Source: an uncultured Coriobacteriaceae bacterium (lineage in GTDB: Bacteria > Actinomycetota > Coriobacteriia > Coriobacteriales > Eggerthellaceae). From it: a stretch of DNA of 55,461 nucleotides. Location of the stretch: assembly GCA_900539675.1 (NCBI GenBank), contig UQDJ01000005.1, positions 1 through 55,461 of the forward strand, given 5' to 3'. Both the position numbers and the translations under genes were made by a program. The notes beneath the pieces were generated by a model that had not been told where the DNA came from, searched no databases, and saw only the letters and a list, made by a program, of their open reading frames with translations. Shown piece by piece: positions 38,055-46,990 of the stretch. How positions within the stretch are numbered: the first letter of the stretch is position 1; every line of letters begins with the position of its first letter.

Positions 38055-39018
38055 CATGACCAAAACCATGGCGATTTTCGCAGGTTCAACCTGTCCTGAA
38101 CTTGCTGAAGAAATTGCTACTCGGTTGGGTACGACGCTCGGAAACGTAAAGCTTGAGAAGTTTTCCAATGGCGAAATTTATGCGCGTTACTTGGAAAGCG
38201 TACGCGGCGCTGATGTCTTTTTGATTCAGTCCACCTCTACGCCCAATGTGAACGAAGCTCTGATGGAGCTGTTGATTATGGCCGATGCCGCAAAGCGTGC
38301 GTCTGCTCGTACGATCAGTGCCGTTGTACCGTGCTATGGCTATGCTCGCCAGGACCGTAAAGCTGCTGCCCGTGAACCTATTACGGCAAAGCTTGTTGCC
38401 AATCTGATGACGGTCGCTGGAATTTGTCGCACCATTACGATTGATTTGCACCAGGGTCAGATTCAGGGCTTTTTCGATACGCCGGTAGATCACCTCACCG
38501 CTCTGCCTATTTTTGCTGATTACTTCAAGAAGAAGGATATCGATCCTGAAAAGCTGTGCGTGGTAAGCCCGGATGTGGGTCGCGCAAAGGCCGCTAAGAA
38601 GCTTTCCGATATGCTGGAATCCGATCTGGCTATCATGCACAAGGGCCGTCCTGGTCACAACAAGGCAGAAATCACCGCTTTGATTGGTGATGTTCAGGGC
38701 AAGACCTGTATCGTTAACGACGACATGATTGATACAGCCGGCACGCTGTGTGCTGCAGTGGCAACCCTAAAGGAAAAGGGCGCCGATAAGGTATATGTAT
38801 GCGCGACGCATCCAATCTTTTCTGGTCCGGCATATGAACGTCTGGAAAAGTCTCAGATCGATGAAGTGGTGGTATGCAACACCATTCCCGTTCCTGAAGA
38901 GCACCAGACGGGCAAGATCAAGGTTATTTCGGTTGCTCCGCTTTTGGCGCGCGCTATTAGCAACGTGTACTCCAATAAGTCTGTTGCATCCCTGTTCGAT
39001 CCGGAATTTGCTCTGTAA
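38047..39018 (+). CDS. prs: Ribose-phosphate pyrophosphokinase
   Basis: 323 residues. It makes PRPP from ribose-5-phosphate and ATP for nucleotide, histidine and tryptophan synthesis. The motifs SNGEIYARYLESVRGADVFLIQS, YGYARQDRK (ATP-binding flexible loop), TIDLHQGQIQGFFDTPVDHL, and NDDMIDTAGTL (the PRPP-binding loop) are present. ATG 38047 has GAGAGGA 6 nt upstream, better than the in-frame start at 38020 within glmU. It overlaps glmU and lies 3 bp before pth. Confidence 0.97.
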   Translation: MSNMTKTMAIFAGSTCPELAEEIATRLGTTLGNVKLEKFSNGEIYARYLESVRGADVFLIQSTSTPNVNEALMELLIMADAAKRASARTISAVVPCYGYARQDRKAAAREPITAKLVANLMTVAGICRTITIDLHQGQIQGFFDTPVDHLTALPIFADYFKKKDIDPEKLCVVSPDVGRAKAAKKLSDMLESDLAIMHKGRPGHNKAEITALIGDVQGKTCIVNDDMIDTAGTLCAAVATLKEKGADKVYVCATHPIFSGPAYERLEKSQIDEVVVCNTIPVPEEHQTGKIKVISVAPLLARAISNVYSNKSVASLFDPEFAL

Positions 39019-39021
39019 ATC

Positions 39022-39594
39022 ATGCGTGTCATTGTAGGGTTAGGTAATCCCGGAGAAGAATACGCCCATACCCGCCACAACGCCGGCTTTGAGACCATTG
39101 ATCTTTTGGCTCAGCGCTGGGGTGTGACCTACTGGAAAAATACCTGTGGGGCGCTGGTGGGCGAAGCTAAATTGCGTCATACAGACGGCAGCGTTGAAAA
39201 GGTTATTCTGGCAAAGCCGCAAAGCTATATGAATTTGTCGGGTGGTCCGGTATCAAAGCTGTGCCGCGAATACGATGAAACACCTGAAGAGCTCATTGTG
39301 ATTCATGACGAAATGGACATTGCGCCCGGTACCGTACGCGTAAAGCGTGGGGGCGGTCATGCCGGACACAATGGCTTGCGTTCGATCATTGACAAGTTGG
39401 GCACGCGCGATTTTTTACGGGTGAGAGTAGGCACGGGTCATCCACCCGGACGCATGAAGGTGGTTGATTTTGTTTTGCAGGTGCCACGCCACGAAGCCAA
39501 AGAGGACTTCGATCAAGCGGTCGAGCGTGCTTCAGAGGCTGTGGAGTCGCTTATCAATGACGGTTTGGAGCGCACCCAGAATAAGTTCAACTAG
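39022..39594 (+). CDS. pth: Peptidyl-tRNA hydrolase
   Basis: 190 residues. RVIVGLGNPGEEYAHTRHNAGFETI contains the catalytic His and Asn; KPQSYMNLSGGPV, VIHDEMDIAPG (catalytic Asp) and GGGHAGHNGLRSI complete the active site. It recycles peptidyl-tRNA dropped from ribosomes. It is the third gene of glmU-prs-pth, starting 3 bp after prs. Confidence 0.96.
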   Translation: MRVIVGLGNPGEEYAHTRHNAGFETIDLLAQRWGVTYWKNTCGALVGEAKLRHTDGSVEKVILAKPQSYMNLSGGPVSKLCREYDETPEELIVIHDEMDIAPGTVRVKRGGGHAGHNGLRSIIDKLGTRDFLRVRVGTGHPPGRMKVVDFVLQVPRHEAKEDFDQAVERASEAVESLINDGLERTQNKFN

Positions 39595-39656
39595 TTGTTG
39601 TATATCCCATAAACAACGGGGACATAATTGTGCCAATTGCCTATGAGGTTTCTACC

Positions 39657-39686
39657 AAAGGCCTTCACGAGTAACGTGGAGGCCTT
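39657..39686 (+). terminator. Terminator after pth
   Basis: AAAGGCCTTCAC (39657-39668) pairs with GTGGAGGCCTTT (39675-39686) with one mismatch and a 6-nt loop, followed by GTTGTGT. It ends the glmU-prs-pth unit. The recJ-like gene starts 51 bp later. Confidence 0.7.
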
Positions 39687-39737
39687 TGTTGTGTCACAAT
39701 AGAGACGAAAAAAGAAACAATTAGTTAGGTATGAGTT

Positions 39738-42700
39738 ATGAGTGCGCGTATTAATGTTGCCGCAGCCGATCCGGCTGTGGCTGAAAGTCTTGCTGAAAAA
39801 ATTGATTTGCCGCTCTTCATTGCTACTACCTTGGTGGCACGCGGCATAGATACTCCCGAAAAAGCAGAGCGTTTTCTTCATCCGAATTTGGAAGAAGAAT
39901 GGCTAGATCCCTACACGCTAGAAGGTATGGATGCCGCGGTCGATCGTATTGAGGAAGCCATTCGAGACGGTCAACATATTTTAGTGTATGGCGACTTCGA
40001 TCTGGATGGCGTGTCGGCAACCACGCTTATGACCCGCGGTCTGCGCAGTTTGGGTGCAACGGTTACCCCTTTTATTCCTTTGCGTTTTGAAGAAGGCTAT
40101 GGCCTATCGGATGCCTCTATAAAGCGTGTAGAGTCCTATGAGCCGGCACTGGTTATCACGGTTGATAACGGCATTGCCGCCAAGCGCGAAGTGGCTCTTT
40201 TGCAGGAAGCTGGCATTGATGTGGTGATTACCGATCATCATGAACTGGCCGATTTGGTGCCGGTAGGCGTTCCGGTGGTTGATCCTAAGCGAAGTGATAA
40301 TCCCAATACCATTTTGGCTGGGGCAGGTGTTGCCCTAAAGGTTACCCAGGCGGTTGCTTCGCGGTTTGGCAAGCCGCGTCTGTGGCGGGATCTTATAGAT
40401 TTGGCAACGCTGGGCACAGTGGCAGACCTTATGCCGATGCGGGATCAGAATCGCGCGTTAGTCAGCGAAGGCTTGCGCATGATCAATGAAAACCCTCGCC
40501 CATACATTGCAGCCTTGTTAGGTCAGTCCGGTTTTGCCGATAAACCGGTAACGTCTTCGAATTTGAGCTTTACCTTGGTGCCGCGCCTGAATGCAGCAGG
40601 ACGTATGGGCAACGCTCAGCTGGCGTTGGATTTGTTGCTCTGTGACGATTTCGCCGATGCGTGTCATTTGGCCTCTGAACTTGAAGAAACTAACACTCGC
40701 CGCCGCACCATTGAACTGGAACTTGCTGAAGTGGCAAGTGCTCAGGCAGAAGAAATCTACAAGGGCCAGCGTGCGCTGGTGGTAGCTGGCGAAGGTTGGC
40801 ATGAAGGCGTGAAGGGTATTGTGGCATCCCGCCTGGCCAACCGCTATGGAGTGCCCACCTTGCTGTTTACCATTGATGGCGATGAAGCTCATGGATCCGG
40901 CCGCAGTGTAGGGGAGGTTAACCTCTTTGAAGCGGTGTCGCACTGTCAGGATTTGCTCGTTCGCTTTGGCGGTCATCATGCTGCGGTGGGTGTAACCATC
41001 AAGGCGGATAAGCTGCCTGAATTCACAGAGCGCTTGTGTGCGTATATGGATAAGCTGCCAGCTGAAGATTTCACCGCGCGCATAGAGGTGGACGCGACAG
41101 TTGATTTAGGTGAGCTTACTATCGCCAATGTAGAGAAGCTGGATTTATTGGCTCCGTTTGGCCAGGAAAATCCCAGTCCATACTTTTTGGCTCATGGCGT
41201 CATGATGGCAGGCGGCCGCGCGGTGGGGGCCGATAAGAATCATCTGTCTTGTACGCTTTCAGATGGCAGCCATTCACTGAGCTGCATTATGTTTCACTGT
41301 TCTAATGTCAGCGCCCTTTTGCATTGCGGCGTTGCCATGGATGCCGTGTTTGAGTTGCAAATTGACACATGGAAAGGGCGCCGCTCGGTCAAAGCGGTGG
41401 TGTCATCGCTTAAACCGTTAGCGCCGTGCGCTGCGCTTGAACAGTGTCTGGAAGACGATGATAAAAACTTTGTGAGTGGTCTTGTGGCTTCTGGGGATGA
41501 AGAGGACCGAGAAGATTCGCTCGATTCTTGGAAAACTCCCGAATCGGATCGAATGATGTGGGAGGAACGTGCCACACAAAACCCTGTAGGATTTCGCAGT
41601 GATTTGATTCAGGCATTTTTGGGAGAAGGACAGCTGCATGCTTCCCAGCAGCAGGCACTTGATCTTCTGGATGAGGGCAAAAACGTACTGACCATTATGG
41701 GCACCGGCAGAGGAAAGTCGCTGATATTTTATATTCATGCTGCCGAATTGGCGCTGGGTCACAATAAGACAAGCGTGTTTGTGTATCCGCTGCGCGCCTT
41801 GGTAGCTGATCAGGAATTCCATCTGCAACGTACGCTAGGTTCGTTTGGTTTACAGATTCGCATGCTTACCGGGGCAAGTTCAGTGGAAGAACGCGCTGCT
41901 ATCATGGATGAGCTTGTCAACGGAGAAGTGGACATTATTCTTACCACTCCTGAATACTTGGATTTTCATGCAAGCGAACTTGCTCAGGTGGCATCGTTTG
42001 GATTTGCCGTCATCGATGAAGCGCACCATGTGGGTATATCCAAGGCGGGATTTCGTCCGTCATACCAGCGTTTGGGCGATGCGCTTGAGCGCTTGGGCAA
42101 TCCTCAGGTGCTGGCGCTTACTGCAACGGCCAATGAGGGTGTATCCGATGAAGTGAAAAGCGCTCTTCATATTGATGAAGTGGTTATCGATGAAACTGAA
42201 CGCAGCAATTTGATGGTGGTTGATCAGCGCAACAACAAGAAGCGTGAACGCTATGTAACCAGTTTGGTGGCGCAGGGCGAAAAGACACTGATCTATGTGA
42301 ATTCTCGCATGGAAACGGTCACCTTGGTGCGCCTCTTGCGCAAACAGGCACCCCACATTGCTTCGATGATTGGCTTTTACAACGCAGGCCTTTCTCGCAG
42401 TGAACGCGAACGGGTAGAAGAGCTGTTCCGCGAAGGAGGCTTGCAGGTATTGGTTGCCACATCGGCATTTGGTGAAGGCATTGATATTCCGGGTGTGCGT
42501 CATGTGGTGTTGTATCATTTGCCCTTCAGCGAAGTGGAATTCAACCAGATGTCAGGTCGTGCGGGTCGCGATGGCAATGAAGCTACTATTCATCTGTTGT
42601 TTGGCAAACACGATGTTGATCTGAACGCCTCTATTCTCTTGGAGACAGCCCCCAGCCATGATGGTATGGCTCAGATTTATCGCGCCTTGCGCGGAGAACA

Positions 42701-43031
42701 ACGAGTGCATGGTGAAGGATTCTTCACGCTTGATGCGGATGATTTGGCCCAAAAGGCAACCCGTCTTTTGGGCGACACCATAACACCTACTCAGGTGAGG
42801 ACGGGTGTTGCTGTGTTTGCGGAGTTGGGGCTTCTGCAAACCGGCACGAGCGACAATACCTCTTTGTCGGTATATGTCGTAGACTATAAAGGAAAAGTTG
42901 AACTGAGTGATAGCGTGCGCTATCGCGAAGGACTCGATGAATACGATTCGTTTATCGCATTTAAGGATTGGGCGTTATCCGGTACGGTCGAGCAGCTGCA
43001 AGACCGCATCCGTCGTCCACTTCTGCCCTAG
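39738..43031 (+). CDS. recJ: Single-stranded-DNA exonuclease RecJ fused to a RecQ-like helicase
   Basis: 1097 residues. Residues 1-570 are RecJ: VYGDFDLDGVSATTL (first DHH motif), ITVDNGIA, DVVITDHHE, and the DHHA1 motif VRFGGHHAAVGVTI. An acidic linker (570-620) leads to a superfamily 2 helicase at about 625-1000, with Walker A IMGTGRGKSLIF, DEAH box AVIDEAHHVG, motif III LALTATAN, and motif VI QMSGRAGRDG. The arrangement resembles RecQ, but I see no RQC zinc cysteines. RecQ and RecJ normally act together to resect DNA, so the fusion couples unwinding with digestion. I recall similar long RecJ proteins in Coriobacteriia. Start 39738 lies inside GAGTTATG; an earlier ATG seven bases before is out of frame. 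Confidence 0.92.
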   Translation: MSARINVAAADPAVAESLAEKIDLPLFIATTLVARGIDTPEKAERFLHPNLEEEWLDPYTLEGMDAAVDRIEEAIRDGQHILVYGDFDLDGVSATTLMTRGLRSLGATVTPFIPLRFEEGYGLSDASIKRVESYEPALVITVDNGIAAKREVALLQEAGIDVVITDHHELADLVPVGVPVVDPKRSDNPNTILAGAGVALKVTQAVASRFGKPRLWRDLIDLATLGTVADLMPMRDQNRALVSEGLRMINENPRPYIAALLGQSGFADKPVTSSNLSFTLVPRLNAAGRMGNAQLALDLLLCDDFADACHLASELEETNTRRRTIELELAEVASAQAEEIYKGQRALVVAGEGWHEGVKGIVASRLANRYGVPTLLFTIDGDEAHGSGRSVGEVNLFEAVSHCQDLLVRFGGHHAAVGVTIKADKLPEFTERLCAYMDKLPAEDFTARIEVDATVDLGELTIANVEKLDLLAPFGQENPSPYFLAHGVMMAGGRAVGADKNHLSCTLSDGSHSLSCIMFHCSNVSALLHCGVAMDAVFELQIDTWKGRRSVKAVVSSLKPLAPCAALEQCLEDDDKNFVSGLVASGDEEDREDSLDSWKTPESDRMMWEERATQNPVGFRSDLIQAFLGEGQLHASQQQALDLLDEGKNVLTIMGTGRGKSLIFYIHAAELALGHNKTSVFVYPLRALVADQEFHLQRTLGSFGLQIRMLTGASSVEERAAIMDELVNGEVDIILTTPEYLDFHASELAQVASFGFAVIDEAHHVGISKAGFRPSYQRLGDALERLGNPQVLALTATANEGVSDEVKSALHIDEVVIDETERSNLMVVDQRNNKKRERYVTSLVAQGEKTLIYVNSRMETVTLVRLLRKQAPHIASMIGFYNAGLSRSERERVEELFREGGLQVLVATSAFGEGIDIPGVRHVVLYHLPFSEVEFNQMSGRAGRDGNEATIHLLFGKHDVDLNASILLETAPSHDGMAQIYRALRGEQRVHGEGFFTLDADDLAQKATRLLGDTITPTQVRTGVAVFAELGLLQTGTSDNTSLSVYVVDYKGKVELSDSVRYREGLDEYDSFIAFKDWALSGTVEQLQDRIRRPLLP

Positions 43032-43073
43032 GTATACACTGCATAAACACAATCGTTTGAAGGGAGGCAGTCC

Positions 43074-45401
43074 ATGGCAAACCTACAAGAACATCCATTG
43101 GGTTTAGTCATTCCGGCGGTCGATCCAACCATTACCTCGTCAACGTCTGCGCCGGTGGGCTCCGACCCTCAGGAGCGTTTCAAGGAACTCGAGAAGCTGA
43201 CCTCTTCATATTTGGATGAGGGCGACCAAAAGCTTTTAGAAAAGGCGTTTCACTACGCAGAAAAGATGCACGCCGGACAAAAGCGTAAGTCAGGCGAGCC
43301 GTTTGTCATTCACCCGGTAGAAGTTGCCATTATTTTGGCCGACTTGCACATGGATGTGGAAACGCTTTGTGCCGCTCTTCTGCACGATACGGTTGAAGAT
43401 ACGGCTGCCACTAAAGCTGAAGTGGCAGAAATGTTTGGTCAGGCCATTGCCAATTTGGTGGATGGGGTAACCAAGATCACCAAGATTGAAGTAGAGTCAC
43501 TATCCGATGAGCAGGCGGAAACATTCCGCAAGATGCTTATCGCCATGAACAAAGACATTCGTGTGGTTGTTATTAAGCTAGCTGACCGCCTGCACAACAT
43601 GCGCACGCTTTCGGCTCTGCGCGAAGATCGTCGCATTTTTAAGGCGCGTGAAACACTTGAAATCTATGCTCCTATTGCTCACCGCCTAGGTATTAGCTCT
43701 ATTAAGTGGGAGCTAGAAGATTTGGCATTTTTCTACTTGGAGCCCACTAAGTTCAAGCAGATTTCTCGCATGGTGGCAGAAACACGCGCTCAGCGTGAAG
43801 AGTATCTTGAAAAGATCATCAGCATTTTGCATGGCGAAATGGACAAGATTGGGGTAGAGGCCCAGATCATGGGCCGACCAAAACATCTGTATTCCATCTA
43901 TCAGAAGATGACCAAGCGCGGCAAAGGCTTTTCTGAGATTTACGACCTTTCTGCGGTGCGCATCATTGTGAACACCGTCAAGGATTGTTATTCGGCGCTT
44001 GGCGCAGTGCACAGCTTGTGGCACCCAATGCCGGGGCGCTTTAAAGACTACATTGCCATGCCAAAGTTCAATATGTATCAGAGCTTGCATACGACAGTGA
44101 TTGGCCCAACCGGCAGGCCGCTTGAGGTGCAGATTCGCACTGAAGAAATGCACCGCATGAGTGAATATGGTGTTGCTGCGCATTGGCGCTACAAGGAAAA
44201 GGGCGGCAAGGGTTCAGAAACTGATTTCGACAAGCAGATTGCTTGGCTGCGCGAAATGGTTGATTGGCAGGATGAAACGAAAGATTCGCGTGAATTTCTG
44301 CGATCTCTTAAGACCGATTTGGATCCTAAGGAAGTATTTGCGTTCACGCCAAAGGGCAAGGCGATGAGCTTGCGTTTTGGATCGACGCCGGTTGATTTTG
44401 CGTATGCTATTCACACCGAAGTGGGTCATCATTGCGTGGGTGCTAAGGTAAATGGTTCCATTGTGCCGTTGAGCTATCAGCTGCAGATGGGTGATCGCGT
44501 TGAAATTTTGACGCAGAAAAGTGCCACCCCTTCGCGCGACTGGCTCAACATTGTCAAAACGCCCTCGGCCCGTTCAAAGATTCGTTCGTATTTCGCCAAG
44601 ATGAGCCGTTCTGACGATTTGCAGACTGGTCGCGATAAGCTGACGCGCGAAATGCGCAAGCACGGATTGGGCATTTCTTCGGCACAGAGTATGCGCGCCA
44701 TGAAGCAGGTGGCGGAAGCTATGGGCTTTAAGAGTGCCGATGATATGTTGGTCAACATTGGTTCCAACAAGGAAAATGCCACTCACGTTGCCAACCGCAT
44801 GCTGAAGTTATTGGTGGACAGCGGAACCGAAGACGCAGAAAAGCCCCTTATGGGAACGTCTGCCTCTTCGACCGGCAAGATGCCGCCCATGCTTACCAGC
44901 GTGCGTCGTCCAAAAAAGCACGAAACCCATGCATCAAACGGCGTGGTGGTACGCGGTATCGACGATGTGCTGGTGCGTCTGTCGCGCTGCTGCAATCCGG
45001 TGCCGGGGGATAAGATTATTGGCTTTGTGACGCGTGGTCGTGGTGTTTCGGTTCACCGTGCAGACTGTCCTAATGCTATTGACCTCAAACGAAATCCTGA
45101 GCGCATTATTGATGTGTATTGGGAAGATGATGTACCTGATGCTGTGTTCAACGTGGAAATTATGGTCGAAGCACTCGATCGATTAAACCTTTTGATCGAT
45201 GTGGCTTCGGTATTGTCTGAATATGGCGCAAATGTGCTTTCGGTATCTACGACCACACACCGTGATGGCATGGCAGAAATGCGTTTTTTGTTCCAGGTGT
45301 CAGATATTCATAGTATTGAGCGAATTTTGAATAAACTTCAAACCGTTGAAGGTGTATTTGACGCGCGTCGCATGATGCCGCATACGCCAGCGAAAAAGTA
45401 G
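43074..45401 (+). CDS. rel: Bifunctional (p)ppGpp synthetase/hydrolase Rel
   Basis: 775 residues. Hydrolase HD domain: FHYAEKMHAGQKRKSGEPFVIHP and LLHDTVEDT with all expected histidines; synthetase: IYDLSAVRIIVNTVKDCYSALGAVH and RFKDYIAMPKFNMYQSLHTTVIGP; TGS domain: VFAFTPKGKAMSLRFGSTPVDFAYAIHT; the zinc-finger/CC region ending VRLSRCCNPVPGDKI; and the C-terminal ACT domain. Both catalytic domains look complete, so it should make and degrade the stringent alarmone. Ribosome-binding site AAGGGAGG. An MBL-fold gene follows at 17 bp, a common actinobacterial neighbour. Confidence 0.97.
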   Translation: MANLQEHPLGLVIPAVDPTITSSTSAPVGSDPQERFKELEKLTSSYLDEGDQKLLEKAFHYAEKMHAGQKRKSGEPFVIHPVEVAIILADLHMDVETLCAALLHDTVEDTAATKAEVAEMFGQAIANLVDGVTKITKIEVESLSDEQAETFRKMLIAMNKDIRVVVIKLADRLHNMRTLSALREDRRIFKARETLEIYAPIAHRLGISSIKWELEDLAFFYLEPTKFKQISRMVAETRAQREEYLEKIISILHGEMDKIGVEAQIMGRPKHLYSIYQKMTKRGKGFSEIYDLSAVRIIVNTVKDCYSALGAVHSLWHPMPGRFKDYIAMPKFNMYQSLHTTVIGPTGRPLEVQIRTEEMHRMSEYGVAAHWRYKEKGGKGSETDFDKQIAWLREMVDWQDETKDSREFLRSLKTDLDPKEVFAFTPKGKAMSLRFGSTPVDFAYAIHTEVGHHCVGAKVNGSIVPLSYQLQMGDRVEILTQKSATPSRDWLNIVKTPSARSKIRSYFAKMSRSDDLQTGRDKLTREMRKHGLGISSAQSMRAMKQVAEAMGFKSADDMLVNIGSNKENATHVANRMLKLLVDSGTEDAEKPLMGTSASSTGKMPPMLTSVRRPKKHETHASNGVVVRGIDDVLVRLSRCCNPVPGDKIIGFVTRGRGVSVHRADCPNAIDLKRNPERIIDVYWEDDVPDAVFNVEIMVEALDRLNLLIDVASVLSEYGANVLSVSTTTHRDGMAEMRFLFQVSDIHSIERILNKLQTVEGVFDARRMMPHTPAKK

Positions 45402-45418
45402 ATGAAAGGGATACTTCT

Positions 45419-46102
45419 ATGAAGAAGCTTCAGGTGCAGCGCAAAGGTCACACGTATGTGGTAACAGGCGCTTGCGTTGATATTGAATACCAAGTGCTTG
45501 GTCCCATTGCGAATAATACGTTTGTCATTTCTGACGGTAAGACCACCTTTGTGGTTGATCCATCGCATGATGCCAATGCCATTATGGGCATGCTGGGCAA
45601 CCGCAAGCTTGATGCGATTGTGGTAACGCACCATCATGCCGACCACACCAGTGCCCTTAAAGCACTCAAGGATAAGACGGGTGCTCCGGTGTATGCTTCT
45701 GCGATCGATGCACCCATTATTGAACATCAGCCCAACAACGACTTTCCTCCGGCGGAGTCTTGCCCGGTAGATTTCAAGGTGAAAGATAAAGATGTTATCA
45801 AGCTAGGCGCTATGCCGTGGAAGGTTATTTCAACTCCTGGACATACTCCTGGTGGCATCTGTCTGTTCTTGGAATCCGATAAGGGTGAATACCCCGATGG
45901 TGCCAACGTGCTTATTTCAGGCGATACCCTGTTCTGCGGCTCTATTGGTCGTACCGATTTTGAAGGCGGCGATGACAAGGCCATGCGTGCTTCCCTTCGC
46001 CGTCTATCTCAGCTCCCTGACGATACGCTTGTATTGCCCGGTCATAATTCTCTTACTACCATTGCAGATGAACAGCGAAGGGTATTCCGTTATTTCTGTT
46101 AG
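45419..46102 (+). CDS. MBL-fold metallohydrolase (glyoxalase II-like)
   Basis: 227 residues. VVTHHHADHTSALKAL is the metal-binding H-x-H-x-D-H motif; STPGHTPGGICLFLES, LISGDTLFCGSIGRTD and LPGHNSLTTIADEQ supply the remaining ligands. It resembles small hydroxyacylglutathione-hydrolase-like proteins found next to rel genes. An insertion of about 10 residues (SDKGEYPDGA) precedes the third motif. The true substrate is unknown; many relatives are thioesterases. AAAGGGA precedes the ATG. Confidence 0.88.
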   Translation: MKKLQVQRKGHTYVVTGACVDIEYQVLGPIANNTFVISDGKTTFVVDPSHDANAIMGMLGNRKLDAIVVTHHHADHTSALKALKDKTGAPVYASAIDAPIIEHQPNNDFPPAESCPVDFKVKDKDVIKLGAMPWKVISTPGHTPGGICLFLESDKGEYPDGANVLISGDTLFCGSIGRTDFEGGDDKAMRASLRRLSQLPDDTLVLPGHNSLTTIADEQRRVFRYFC

Positions 46103-46315
46103 GTAACAATTTGTGCAAGTGGGTGCGTTAAAGAGCAAAATACCTGCCTAAGAAAAATAACCGGTGAGAGAAATACCAAAGCTGAATACCTTGCCTGTTT
46201 TTGAAAAGCAACCCGGTAAAGAAACACGTTTGATTGACGACGCATGCCTGAGAATCGAAAAGGAGAGGTGGCGTTCTCGGGACAGCGATGATGAGGATAA
46301 AGAAGGGGATTATCG

Positions 46316-46975
46316 ATGGCCAAAATAGGGAAGAAAGATCACCTGAAGAAGAAAAAGAAGAAGTTCGATTATTACGAGGCATTCGAAACGCAGACTGAAA
46401 TTGCGGTAAAAGAAGCGAAGCTGCTGCGCAAGATTGTCAACGAATTCGAATCAGCCGAAGGCGTGCATGAAAACCTGGATCATGCTCATAAGCTGGAGCA
46501 TGAGGCAGATGTGCTGTGTCACAACGTGTACAAAACGCTGGTAACCGATTTCGTAACGCCGTTTGATCGCGAGGATATTATTGCGCTTACCGAAAGCCTG
46601 GATGATGTGATCGATCGCAGCGAGGAAATTATTCAGCGCTTCTATATGTATGACATCCATATGATGCACGAAGGCGCTCAGGACTTTGCAGACTATATTG
46701 TACGTGCCTGTGAAACCCTGGCAGAAGCTATGTTGGAATTCCGCAACTGCAAAAAGTCGCACAATTTTAAGGCACTGTTGGTTCAGGTTAAGACCATCGA
46801 AGATGAAGCAGATAAATTATATTTAAAACTGATTCGCGAACTGTATACAGAAGAGCGAGATCATGCTGTGCGTGTTATGATTTGGACGCGCTTGTTTGAC
46901 GTAATGGAAGATTGTGTTGATCAGTGTGAACTGGTAGCTAACAAGATGCGTATGGTGTATGTCAAATACGCCTAA
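46316..46975 (+). CDS. DUF47 / PhoU-like protein
   Basis: 219 residues, all-helical, with a very basic start (KKDHLKKKKKKFDYYEAF). HEADVLCHNVYKTLVTDFVTPFDREDIIALTESLDDVIDRSEE is the DUF47 signature, with metal-binding Asp/Glu-rich helices like PhoU; a second similar repeat begins near residue 150 (IEDEADKLYLKLIRELY). Homologues regulate Pit-type phosphate transporters and are usually next to one; no pit gene is in the window. AAGGGG precedes the ATG. The aspartokinase gene begins 15 bp after its stop, so they may share a transcript. Confidence 0.9.
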   Translation: MAKIGKKDHLKKKKKKFDYYEAFETQTEIAVKEAKLLRKIVNEFESAEGVHENLDHAHKLEHEADVLCHNVYKTLVTDFVTPFDREDIIALTESLDDVIDRSEEIIQRFYMYDIHMMHEGAQDFADYIVRACETLAEAMLEFRNCKKSHNFKALLVQVKTIEDEADKLYLKLIRELYTEERDHAVRVMIWTRLFDVMEDCVDQCELVANKMRMVYVKYA

Positions 46976-46990
46976 GTGAGAAAGAAGACC

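Noticed and set aside
46103..46990. Lysine riboswitch upstream of lysC
   Set aside because: The gap before the DUF47 gene has no recognisable lysine-aptamer elements, and lysC directly follows DUF47 with no leader.
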